Assembly: GCA_964609375.1 (NCBI GenBank) | Contig: CAZSSA010000004.1 | Location: 1 to 55,516, forward strand | Direction of reading: 5' to 3' | Length of the DNA stretch: 55,516 nt | Source of the DNA: CAZDUS01 sp964609375 | GTDB lineage: Bacteria > Verrucomicrobiota > Kiritimatiellia > CAIKKV01 > CAITUY01 | Part shown: in pieces, positions 32,056-39,324 of the stretch | How the letters are laid out: the number at the start of each line of letters is the position of its first letter | How positions within the stretch are numbered: position 1 is the first letter of the stretch | Made by a program: the position numbers and the translations under genes | The notes under the pieces: model-generated | Told to the model about the DNA's origin: nothing | The model's input: the letters and a program-made list of their open reading frames with translations, nothing else | Database searches by the model: none

Positions 32056-33918
32056 TTAGAGGGTGGGAAGGATTAACGTTATGCACGTACCCTCGCCGGG
32101 AGGGCTATCAACCGTAAAGCCCACGCCCAAGGCACAAGCACGTTCCCGGATACTAAGCAACCCGAAGCTCGACTGGTGATCGTGAATCGAGGCACCGCCT
32201 TTGCCGTTGTCGCGCACCTCGATGGCGAGTGCACGTTTACCCACATTTCTCAATTTAAGCTCTGCACAACCAACACCGGCATGTTTACAGACATTCAGCA
32301 ATAGTTCTCTAATGGCATCAAAAGCAAAGGCTTGCAGTCCATCGGAGGCCAGTTTAAAGGTTCGACACCCGCTGAGCCTGACATCGAGGTTGTATTTGGC
32401 CTGCGCCTCTTCCGCCAGCCACTCCAACGCGGTGCGCAGGCCCAGGGCGGAAAGAACCGGCGGAGCGATATGGGTTGCAAGATTACGCGTGAGTCTAATG
32501 GTTTCGGCCAGTTCCTTCAGCGTCCAATCCACTGTCCCGGAAATTGAGCCATCCGATCCAGCTTCCCTGAGAGAATGAATCTTACATTGAATGCCTACCA
32601 ATCGTTGCTGGAGGTCCTCATGAAGGATATGGGCAATCCGTTGCCGTTCCTTGTGTTCCGCCTGTGTCAGCTCAACGGCCAATGTTTGAAGTCTTGCCGT
32701 ACGTTCCTTGACCTTGACTTCGAGTTCATCGCGCGATTTCCGGAGAATACTTTCCGTTTGCACGCGATCGGTGATGTCGTAGCCAAAAACGGCAACTCGC
32801 ACCACTTTGCCTGACGGTCCCATAATCGGGCTCATATGGGTTTCAATGAATCGTCCATTCCGTTCGTCCTCAAAACGCTGGATGGCGCCGGTCGCCACGG
32901 TTTTTTTAAACTTCGCCAGACGGGACTTTGCCAGGGCATGAGGTAAAACGGAGAACGCCGGACTCCCAATGTAATCCTTGGCGGCGATTCCCAACCGCTT
33001 GCACATCGCTGGATTTGCGTTCAGGACAATGGCATTGGCATCGAGAAGCATGATGGGTTCGACGGAACCGTTGAACAAGGCGGCAAGATTTTCTTCACTG
33101 GTCTGCAAAAGCTTCCCGATCTGTTTGCGACTGGTAATGTCATGCCATATTGCCTGGATAACGGTTCTTCCGTTGATAACGATCGCCTTGGGGCGGATTT
33201 CGACATCCAGCACCTTGCCGCTCTTGGTTTTAAGCTTGGTTTCAAAAACGGGATCGCCTTTGGCCACGATGTGTCGGACGTGGCGCATGACTTCCGATGG
33301 TTTTTCCGCTGCTTCAATATCGATAACGGTTAGGTTGGAAAATTCTTCACGTGTGTAACCCATTTGCCGGCAGGCTATGTCGTTGAAGTCCAAAAAGGCT
33401 GTCGTTTTTTGGTCGTATACCACGATAGAGTCCCCTGCCTGCTCGAAAAGGCCGCGATAGCGAGCCTCGGATTCCCGAAGTGCTTCCGCCGCCAGTCTGC
33501 TCTCGGTGGTGTCCTGGAGAATACCGGTCCAGAGCATATCCCCATTCGACAGAAGCCTGGGAACCGAAATAAAATGAACCCAGCGAACCTCGTTGCCCTT
33601 GAGAATGCGGCCATCCCATCGGAATGTATCAGGGGAGTTCAATGCCGCGACGTTCTTGGCAATGAAGTCGGGTCTGTCGTCCGGATGAATGCGCTCTGCA
33701 ACAATNNNNNNNNNNNNNNNNNNNNNNNNNNNNNNNNNNNNNNNNNNNNNNNNNNNNNNNNNNNNNNNNNNNNNNNNNNNNNNNNNNNNNNNNNNNNNNN
33801 NNNNNGTGATATCAACGGGTGCCATGCCAGCCCCGGCAGGATGTTTCTCCATCCCAAGAGGGCCGGAGCGAGTTGCCGTCCGGCTTTGACGCGTTTTATA
33901 CTGTGAACAACGTCGCAT
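32056..33918 (-). CDS. PAS-domain sensor histidine kinase of the NarL/DegS (HisKA_3) class
   Basis: The nominal 620-aa protein (a 100-N gap lies near its N terminus) contains a PAS/PAC remnant right after the gap (RIHPDDRPDF...ILQDTTESRLAAE). Two further PAS domains follow (ESEARYRGLFEQAGDSIVVY and TSEENLAALFNGSVEPIMLL), then a coiled coil. The HisKA_3 dimerisation helix is EHKERQRIAHILHEDLQQRL, with the His to be phosphorylated. The HATPase domain has IRELLLNVCKHA, VRDNGKGG and FGLLSIRERACALGVG. No membrane span is seen, so it is probably a cytoplasmic sensor. No response regulator is adjacent. The start is uncertain; the ATG at 33918 is used, with a TTG at 33960 open. Confidence 0.85.
   Translation of the reverse strand: MRRCSQYKTRQSRTATRSGPLGMEKHPAGAGMAPVDIXXXXXXXXXXXXXXXXXXXXXXXXXXXXXXXXXXIVAERIHPDDRPDFIAKNVAALNSPDTFRWDGRILKGNEVRWVHFISVPRLLSNGDMLWTGILQDTTESRLAAEALRESEARYRGLFEQAGDSIVVYDQKTTAFLDFNDIACRQMGYTREEFSNLTVIDIEAAEKPSEVMRHVRHIVAKGDPVFETKLKTKSGKVLDVEIRPKAIVINGRTVIQAIWHDITSRKQIGKLLQTSEENLAALFNGSVEPIMLLDANAIVLNANPAMCKRLGIAAKDYIGSPAFSVLPHALAKSRLAKFKKTVATGAIQRFEDERNGRFIETHMSPIMGPSGKVVRVAVFGYDITDRVQTESILRKSRDELEVKVKERTARLQTLAVELTQAEHKERQRIAHILHEDLQQRLVGIQCKIHSLREAGSDGSISGTVDWTLKELAETIRLTRNLATHIAPPVLSALGLRTALEWLAEEAQAKYNLDVRLSGCRTFKLASDGLQAFAFDAIRELLLNVCKHAGVGCAELKLRNVGKRALAIEVRDNGKGGASIHDHQSSFGLLSIRERACALGVGFTVDSPPGEGTCITLILPTL
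33706..33805. other. Scaffold gap of 100 N inside the histidine kinase gene
   Basis: A placeholder gap near the 5' end of the kinase gene; the two sides share no obvious overlap. Part of the first PAS domain and possibly more is missing. Confidence 0.99.
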
Positions 33919-34000
33919 GATAATTTCGTGTCCCAGTTGAATTGCTGGCAACAGGAACAAAATGGAAAGACTTTTGCAATAGGTTGTTGGGCGAGGCGTT

Positions 34001-34807
34001 TTATAACGGGGAGTTTTTCTCTGCTCGTTCCTGGGATTTGGCTTCGTTCCAGTGGGTATCTAATTCTTCCAAGGAACAGTCGGTCATTTGCCTTCCCTGT
34101 GCATGAACCTTTTGTTCCACGAATTTGAAACGGCGGGCAAACTTGCGAACCGTTGCGGCAAGCAGTTCCTCGGCGTGCAGCTTCTGGAAACGACTGAGAT
34201 TGACGACGGCGAATAAGAGGTCTCCAATTTCCTCGGCAACTGCGTCACGGTTGCCGGAGGCAATGGCGGCCTTGGTTTCCGCCAGCTCTTCCTCAACCTT
34301 GGCAATGACATCGTGGATGGCGGTCCAGTCGAAGCCGACACGGGCGGCGCGGCTTTGCACCTGGTGGGCCTTCATGAGCGCCGGGAGATGGGTGGGGACT
34401 CCTTCGACAACGGAACGTTTGCCGTCTTTTTTTTCCTTGTTCTTGATCTCCTCCCACTTGGTCAGGACATCCCTGGAGCTGCTGACGGTGACGTCGGAAA
34501 AAACGTGCGGGTGGCGGCGGATGAGTTTTTCGGATAGATTGCTGCAGATGTCCTCGAAGGTGAACTCGCCCTTTTCCTCGCGGAGCTGGGTCTGGAAGAT
34601 GATCTGGAGGAGCATGTCGCCGAGTTCGTCCTTGTGCTTGAACGGGTCGGCGGAATCAATGGCGTCGATGAGCTCGTAGCATTCCTCGATCAGGAATGGC
34701 TTGAGCGATTCCAGATTCTGTTCGCGATCCCAGGGGCAGCCGCCTTTCGGGTCGCGCAGTTTCCGCATGATGTCACGGACTTGTTCAATGGGTGTTGCGT
34801 TGTTCAT
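34001..34807 (-). CDS. mazG: Nucleoside triphosphate pyrophosphohydrolase MazG
   Basis: The 268-aa protein has two MazG domains. The first has MRKLRDPKGGCPWDREQ, IEECYELIDAID and KDELGDMLLQIIFQ, with the EExxE...ExxD metal-binding pattern. The second has AKVEEELAETKAAI and EEIGDLLFAVVNLSR. It also has ARVGFDW. It hydrolyses NTPs or dNTPs to monophosphates, a house-cleaning role. The ATG at 34807 lies inside the 3' end of thiC (23-bp overlap); the frame is open further upstream, but there it only shadows thiC. No strong ribosome-binding site is visible, so coupling to thiC translation is likely. Confidence 0.92.
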   Translation of the reverse strand: MNNATPIEQVRDIMRKLRDPKGGCPWDREQNLESLKPFLIEECYELIDAIDSADPFKHKDELGDMLLQIIFQTQLREEKGEFTFEDICSNLSEKLIRRHPHVFSDVTVSSSRDVLTKWEEIKNKEKKDGKRSVVEGVPTHLPALMKAHQVQSRAARVGFDWTAIHDVIAKVEEELAETKAAIASGNRDAVAEEIGDLLFAVVNLSRFQKLHAEELLAATVRKFARRFKFVEQKVHAQGRQMTDCSLEELDTHWNEAKSQERAEKNSPL

Positions 34808-36080
34808 GGATGCGTTTACTGGTTCGGATGGCACAGAAATCGCGGCCGCACATGGAGCAATGATCATCGGCCGAGTCCTCGCATGAGCGGGTTTGCTGAT
34901 AGCGGTCGCTGGCGCGCTTGGGATCGATGGCGAGGCTGAACTGGCGCTTCCAGTCGAAGGCCATGCGGGCATCGGCCATGGCGTTGTCGGCGACTTGGGC
35001 ACCGGGAAGACCGCGGGCTACGTCGGCGGCATGGGCGGCGATACGGTAGGCGATGACGCCCTGGTGGACCTCGTCCTCGGTGGGGAGGCCGAGATGTTCG
35101 GCAGGGGTCACGTAGCAGAGGAGGCAGGCGCCGTAATAGGCGGCGGCGGTGGCGCCGATGCAGGAGGTGATGTGGTCATAACCGGGGGCGATATCGGTGA
35201 CCACGGGGCCGAGGACGTAGAAGGGGGCCCCATCGCAGATGTTTTGTTCGCGCTCCATGTTTTCCTGAATCTGGTTGAAGGGGACATGGCCGGGGCCTTC
35301 GACCATGACCTGAACGCCTTCCTTGCGGCACCAGCGGACGAGTTCGGCGAGGGTATCGAGTTCGGCGAACTGGGCGGCGTCGCTGGCATCGGCAATACAG
35401 CCGGGGCGCAGGCCATCGCCGAGGGAGACGGTGACATCGTAGGTGCGGCAGATGTCGAGAACCTTGTCCCAGCAGGTGAAGAGGGGGTTTTCCTGTTTTT
35501 GGGTATTCATCCATTCGGCCATGAGGGCGCCGCCGCGGCTGACAATGCCCATTTTGCGTTTCATGGCGAGGGGGATATGGCGGCGCAGGAGGCCAGCATG
35601 AAGGGTCATGAAATCCACGCCCTGCTTGGCCTGTTCCTCAATGACTTCGAGAATGAGGGCGGGGGTGAGGGAAGGGGTATTGCCGTTCAGGCGAGAGACG
35701 ACTTCGTAGAGGGGGACGGTGCCAAGGGGGACGGGGCTGGCCTTGAGCATGCCGGCGCGGATGGCGGCGAGGTCGGGGCCGACGCTGAGGTCCATGACGA
35801 AGTCGGCGCCGGCGTTGAGGGCGACGGATAGCTTGCAGAGTTCCTCGCCGGCGGCGGAGCGTTGGGTGGAGCGGCCGAGGTTGGCGTTGACCTTGGTGCG
35901 GAAGGCGCGTCCGGCGATCATGGGGCGCTTTTTGGTGTGGGCGGGATTGTCGGGAAGCACGGCGCGTCCGGAGGCGATTTCGTCGCGGATCAGGGAAGCG
36001 GGGACGTTTTCGTCACGGGCAACCTGTGCCATCAAGGGGGTGATGTTTCCCTTACGGGCTTGGATCAACTGAGTAGTCAT
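34785..36080 (-). CDS. thiC: Phosphomethylpyrimidine synthase ThiC
   Basis: The 431-aa protein shows the ThiC core: MIAGRAFRTKVNANLGRS, MDLSVGPDLAAIR, GVDFMTLHAGLL, SRGGALMAEW, VEGPGHVPF, TDIAPGYDHI and TPAEHLGLP. It ends with the radical SAM-type cluster CSMCGRDFC. It rearranges aminoimidazole ribotide to HMP-phosphate for thiamine. The start at 36080 (MTTQLIQARKG) is preferred over upstream codons; the AAAGGA site lies about 11 nt before it and is engaged in a hairpin. No TPP riboswitch is recognisable in the 184-nt leader region. mazG overlaps its end. Confidence 0.94.
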   Translation of the reverse strand: MTTQLIQARKGNITPLMAQVARDENVPASLIRDEIASGRAVLPDNPAHTKKRPMIAGRAFRTKVNANLGRSTQRSAAGEELCKLSVALNAGADFVMDLSVGPDLAAIRAGMLKASPVPLGTVPLYEVVSRLNGNTPSLTPALILEVIEEQAKQGVDFMTLHAGLLRRHIPLAMKRKMGIVSRGGALMAEWMNTQKQENPLFTCWDKVLDICRTYDVTVSLGDGLRPGCIADASDAAQFAELDTLAELVRWCRKEGVQVMVEGPGHVPFNQIQENMEREQNICDGAPFYVLGPVVTDIAPGYDHITSCIGATAAAYYGACLLCYVTPAEHLGLPTEDEVHQGVIAYRIAAHAADVARGLPGAQVADNAMADARMAFDWKRQFSLAIDPKRASDRYQQTRSCEDSADDHCSMCGRDFCAIRTSKRIHEQRNTH

Positions 36081-36088
36081 GAACGTCG

Positions 36089-36120
36089 ATATCCTTTCGT
36101 GGTCAAGGGAATAAGGATAT
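36089..36120 (-). promoter_or_regulatory. thiC leader hairpin covering the ribosome-binding site
   Basis: ATATCCTT (reverse-strand reading, 36120-36113) is followed after a 16-nt loop by AAGGATAT (36096-36089), a perfect 8-bp inverted repeat. The second arm contains most of the AAAGGA Shine-Dalgarno of thiC, so folding would hide it. This could be a translational switch; the ligand or trigger is unknown. Confidence 0.5.
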
Positions 36121-36226
36121 TGCTTTTGGCGGGGTGAGTCAATGTAGGGAAGAGGGTCGGGCATTTAGAGGAACAGGGCGGTCTAGCGAATAGGCATACC
36201 GGAGGGTGGCATTGATAACAAAAGAG

Positions 36227-36267
36227 TTGAGGATACGACCTGGGTTAGATATTAATACATACGTATG
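36227..36267 (+). promoter_or_regulatory. Promoter and operator-like palindrome of the efflux operon
   Basis: TTGAGG (36227-36232) and TATTAA (36250-36255) are 17 bp apart. The perfect palindrome CATACGTATG (36258-36267) overlaps the TetR-gene ATG and the expected transcript start. Autorepression by the TetR protein is likely. The -10 ends 9 nt before the ATG and no ribosome-binding site is present, so the mRNA is probably leaderless. Confidence 0.6.
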
Positions 36268-36894
36268 AATGATGATAAAAAAGTTTCTGCAACGCGGCAA
36301 AAGATTATTGAAGTGGCGGGTCGTTTGTTTTCTGAGAGGGGATTTGACGGGGTTTCCATCAGGGAGATTGTCAGGGCGGCTGGTGTCAATCTTGGGGCGG
36401 TGACGTATCACTTTGAGTCGAAGGAGGGATTGTTTGCCGAGGTGGTGAGGGTGGAGACTGAGCCGTTACGGGCGATTGGCGATCGGATCGCCGAGAGTGG
36501 ATTGGGGCCAGCGGAGCGGATCCGGGCGATGTTTGAAACGTATGCCTTTTTTCTGCTGTGCGAGCAGCCGAGGTTGAGACTGTTTTTTGCCGAGATGATC
36601 ACGGGTGGGCGCCGGTTGCCGGCGTTTGCGGTGGAGGGGATGGGGCAGCGCAATCAGGTGTTTATGGAAGCCATTCGTGAGGGAGCGGCAGCGGGGATAT
36701 TCCGTCCATGCGAAGCCGAGGAAGCGGCGTGGAGTTTTTTCGGGATGCTCTCGAGTTATGTGTTGTTGGCGCCCATGTTGGCGGACGGAACTGAGCCGGG
36801 TGTGTATTCGCGGGAGAAAGTCCGATGCATTGTGGATGTGACGTTGGATTTATTCATGAAAGGCTTGTTGAAGCCGGAAGGCGGCGTGGCATGA
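36265..36894 (+). CDS. TetR/AcrR-family transcriptional repressor
   Basis: The 209-aa protein has an N-terminal helix-turn-helix (about 10-55) with TRQKIIEVAGRLFSERGFDG and NLGAVTYHFESKEGLFAEV, the typical TetR recognition region. A ligand-binding helical domain follows, with a C-terminal part resembling the CerR/DUF1956 group. It is the first gene of an efflux operon and overlaps the TolC-type gene by 4 bp. It should repress its own operon through the palindrome over its start and be released by a pump substrate. The ligand is unknown. Confidence 0.88.
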   Translation: MNDDKKVSATRQKIIEVAGRLFSERGFDGVSIREIVRAAGVNLGAVTYHFESKEGLFAEVVRVETEPLRAIGDRIAESGLGPAERIRAMFETYAFFLLCEQPRLRLFFAEMITGGRRLPAFAVEGMGQRNQVFMEAIREGAAAGIFRPCEAEEAAWSFFGMLSSYVLLAPMLADGTEPGVYSREKVRCIVDVTLDLFMKGLLKPEGGVA

Positions 36895-38222
36895 AGCGCA
36901 GGATGATGAGAGGGTTGTTGGTCATTGGATTTCAGGCCGGAGCGGTGTTGGCGGCGGATGAGATGCGGACCTATACGCTTGGGGAGTGTTTGAAGATCGG
37001 AGCGGAGCGAGCGGCAAGGACAGCCAATGCTCGGCGTGATATGCAATCGGCGCGTGCAGGCATCAACGAGGCCCGTGCGGAAGCGTTGCCGCATGTGGAC
37101 CTGAAAGGCAACTATACGAGGTTGGATGAGTTATCGTCTTTTGACATGGGGCAGGGGCCGGTGACGTTGGGCGACTTGGATAACTACGGAGTATCGGCGG
37201 AGTTAAGCCAGGTGTTATACAAAGGCGGACAGGTGCGTGCGGCGCTGCGTGCGGCGGGGGCGTATGAGCGGTTTGCGGCGCATGGGGTTGATCGAGCGGA
37301 TGCGACGTTGGTGCGGGATATCAATATCGGGTTTTATGATGTATTGCTGGCGAAGGCACAGGTGGCGGTTGAGAACGAGTCTGCCGAGCAGTTCCGGCGG
37401 CTGGTGGCGCAAACGGAGACCCGGTATGCGCAGCAGGCGGCGCCGGAATTCGAACTGCTGAGTGCCAGGGTGCGGTTGGCCAACGTGTTGCCGCGCCAGA
37501 TTGCGGCCAGTAACCGGTTGGAGTTGGCGCGCGAATCGCTCCGGAATCTTGTGCATCTGGAATCCGGGCCCTTTGATCTGGCTGGAACCCTGCAACGGCA
37601 GGATCAAGCCTGTTCGTTGGAACGGTTGCTGGAGGCGGCGATGACGAACCGTCCGGAAATCGGGCAGATGGAGGAGCAGGTGCGCCTGCGGCGGGAGGAC
37701 GTGAATGCATCTCGGGCGGCGTACAAGCCCACGATAAAGGCCTTTGCCAATTATCGCGGAGCCAACAACAGCAGTTATTCGCCAACGCAAACGGAGTGGG
37801 ACTGGCATTGGACGGCGGGGGTGACGGCGGAGTGGTCGTTCACGGACGGGGGGCGGCGGTTGGCGGTGGTCCTGCAAAAGCAATTGACGCTGGAGAATAC
37901 GCGGACGGATCTGGATGAGTTGAAGCGCGCGGTGGCGTTGGAGGTGAGGCAGGCCTACCTGACGTTGACGCATGCGGCCGAGGCGATCCGGGTGGCGGCG
38001 GATACGGTGGGGTTGGCGGAGCGGGGGTTGGCGATTGCCTCCGTGCGCCATGAGCAGGGGGTGTCGACTTATCTGGAGTTTACGGAGACCAACCTGGCGC
38101 TGAGTACGGCGCGGATGCAGATGGTGGAGGCGATGCATGCCCATGCGGTGGCGCAGGTGCGGGTCCGGTATGCCACAGGAAATTTACCAGTAGAAGGGAA
38201 GGCGGAATATGACGGAAAATAA
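36891..38222 (+). CDS. TolC-type outer-membrane efflux protein
   Basis: The 443-aa protein has a signal peptide (MKRRMMRGLLVIGFQAGAVLA). Two homologous outer-membrane-efflux repeats (about 35-215 and 235-430) with long amphipathic helices follow, for example LPHVDLKGNYTRLDELSS and AFANYRGANNSSYSPTQTEW, which end in membrane beta-strand-like segments. It would form the trimeric exit duct of the tripartite pump. No lipobox cysteine is present. The ATG overlaps the TetR stop; the next gene begins 14 bp before its end. Confidence 0.87.
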   Translation: MKRRMMRGLLVIGFQAGAVLAADEMRTYTLGECLKIGAERAARTANARRDMQSARAGINEARAEALPHVDLKGNYTRLDELSSFDMGQGPVTLGDLDNYGVSAELSQVLYKGGQVRAALRAAGAYERFAAHGVDRADATLVRDINIGFYDVLLAKAQVAVENESAEQFRRLVAQTETRYAQQAAPEFELLSARVRLANVLPRQIAASNRLELARESLRNLVHLESGPFDLAGTLQRQDQACSLERLLEAAMTNRPEIGQMEEQVRLRREDVNASRAAYKPTIKAFANYRGANNSSYSPTQTEWDWHWTAGVTAEWSFTDGGRRLAVVLQKQLTLENTRTDLDELKRAVALEVRQAYLTLTHAAEAIRVAADTVGLAERGLAIASVRHEQGVSTYLEFTETNLALSTARMQMVEAMHAHAVAQVRVRYATGNLPVEGKAEYDGK

Positions 38223-39324
38223 GAGTTATAAAGAGGGTCAAGGCGTTCAGGGCCAGAGGAATGATGCCATGGCTCCGCGCAAGACGATGGTGATCCTGGT
38301 GCTGATCCTGGGGTTGCTGGTTATTGGTTCCGTGGTGATGATGCTGATGCCAAAAAGGGCGGAAGTGCTTCCTGTGGCTGTTCCCGTCGCTTTGCCGGTG
38401 GTGGTTCAGGAGGTGGTATTGACGAATCTCCATGAGCAGGTGGTTTACAGTGGACGAATAGAAGCGGAACAGGATGTGAGTCTGGCGGTGGATGATAACG
38501 GGCGGATTGTCTGGCTGGGGGCGGCGCAGGGAGACCGGGTCAAGGCTGGGGACGTGTTGTTGCGTCTGGATGATGCCAAGGAGAAGGCGAGTGTGTCGCG
38601 TGCCGAGGTGGAATTCCGGCAGTCGGAAGGGGATTTGGAGCGATGGGAAGCGATGAAGAAGGTGGGGGCGGTTTCGGCCCAGGATTATGAGACGATGCGC
38701 AATCGCCGGGATATTGCCAAGATTGTCGTTGAGGAAACGCGCGGATTACTGGCGAAGCGCATGGTGGTCAGTCCGGTGGATGGAGTGGTCAATGATCGCC
38801 TGGTGGAGGTGGGCGAAATGGCAATGCCCGGGAAGCCGGCGTTTCGTGTGGTGCGGGCAGATGCGGTGAAGGTGTTGCTGGACATTCCGGAGCGGGATGT
38901 GGCGTCTATGAAGGTGGGGATGCCGCTCGGGTTTACGGTCGATGCGTTGCCGGGGGCGGGGCTTACGGGCGTGGTTGCCTTTGTGGCGGCGGCGGCGGAG
39001 GCTGCCAGTCTTACGTTTCGACTGGAACTCCGGGCGGAGAATCCGGAGGGGAGGATTAAGCCGGGGATGATTGCACGGGTGTCGTTGAGGCGCGGAGAGA
39101 GGCAGGGGGCGGTGGTGGTCCCTTTACAGGCTTTGATTCCCGATCAGGGCCAGTATGTGGCGTATGTGGTGGAAGATAGCCGGGCGGTGCGCCATGTGGT
39201 GAAACTGGCGGCGGTGGTGGATACGCTTGCCGTGGTTCAGGATGGGCTGCATCCAGGTGATCGCGTGGTGGTCGAGGGGCAGCGGTTGGCGACCGATGGA
39301 ATCAGTGTAAAGGTGATGCCATGA
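38209..39324 (+). CDS. RND efflux membrane fusion protein
   Basis: The 371-aa protein has a basic N-terminal tail, one membrane helix (about 24-45), then the split lipoyl domain (YSGRIEAEQDVSLAVDDNGR, GDRVKAGDVLLRLDD and MVVSPVDGVVNDRLVEVGE). It also has a helical hairpin, a beta-barrel (VLLDIPERDVASMKVGMPL) and a membrane-proximal domain (VVVPLQALIPDQGQYVAYVV). It bridges the RND pump and the outer-membrane duct in the periplasm. It is a single-span rather than lipid-anchored adaptor. AAGGCGGA precedes the ATG; it overlaps the pump gene by 4 bp. Confidence 0.9.
   Translation: MTENKSYKEGQGVQGQRNDAMAPRKTMVILVLILGLLVIGSVVMMLMPKRAEVLPVAVPVALPVVVQEVVLTNLHEQVVYSGRIEAEQDVSLAVDDNGRIVWLGAAQGDRVKAGDVLLRLDDAKEKASVSRAEVEFRQSEGDLERWEAMKKVGAVSAQDYETMRNRRDIAKIVVEETRGLLAKRMVVSPVDGVVNDRLVEVGEMAMPGKPAFRVVRADAVKVLLDIPERDVASMKVGMPLGFTVDALPGAGLTGVVAFVAAAAEAASLTFRLELRAENPEGRIKPGMIARVSLRRGERQGAVVVPLQALIPDQGQYVAYVVEDSRAVRHVVKLAAVVDTLAVVQDGLHPGDRVVVEGQRLATDGISVKVMP

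Noticed and set aside
34808..35831. Long open frames antisense to thiC, nnr, deoA and ackA
   Set aside because: They lack start signals and family motifs, have repetitive Gly/Ala/Asp composition, and mirror well-supported genes in GC-rich DNA.
36081..36264. TPP riboswitch upstream of thiC
   Set aside because: I could not find the conserved CTGAGA-type and ACC-TGAT-type elements in order on the reverse strand.
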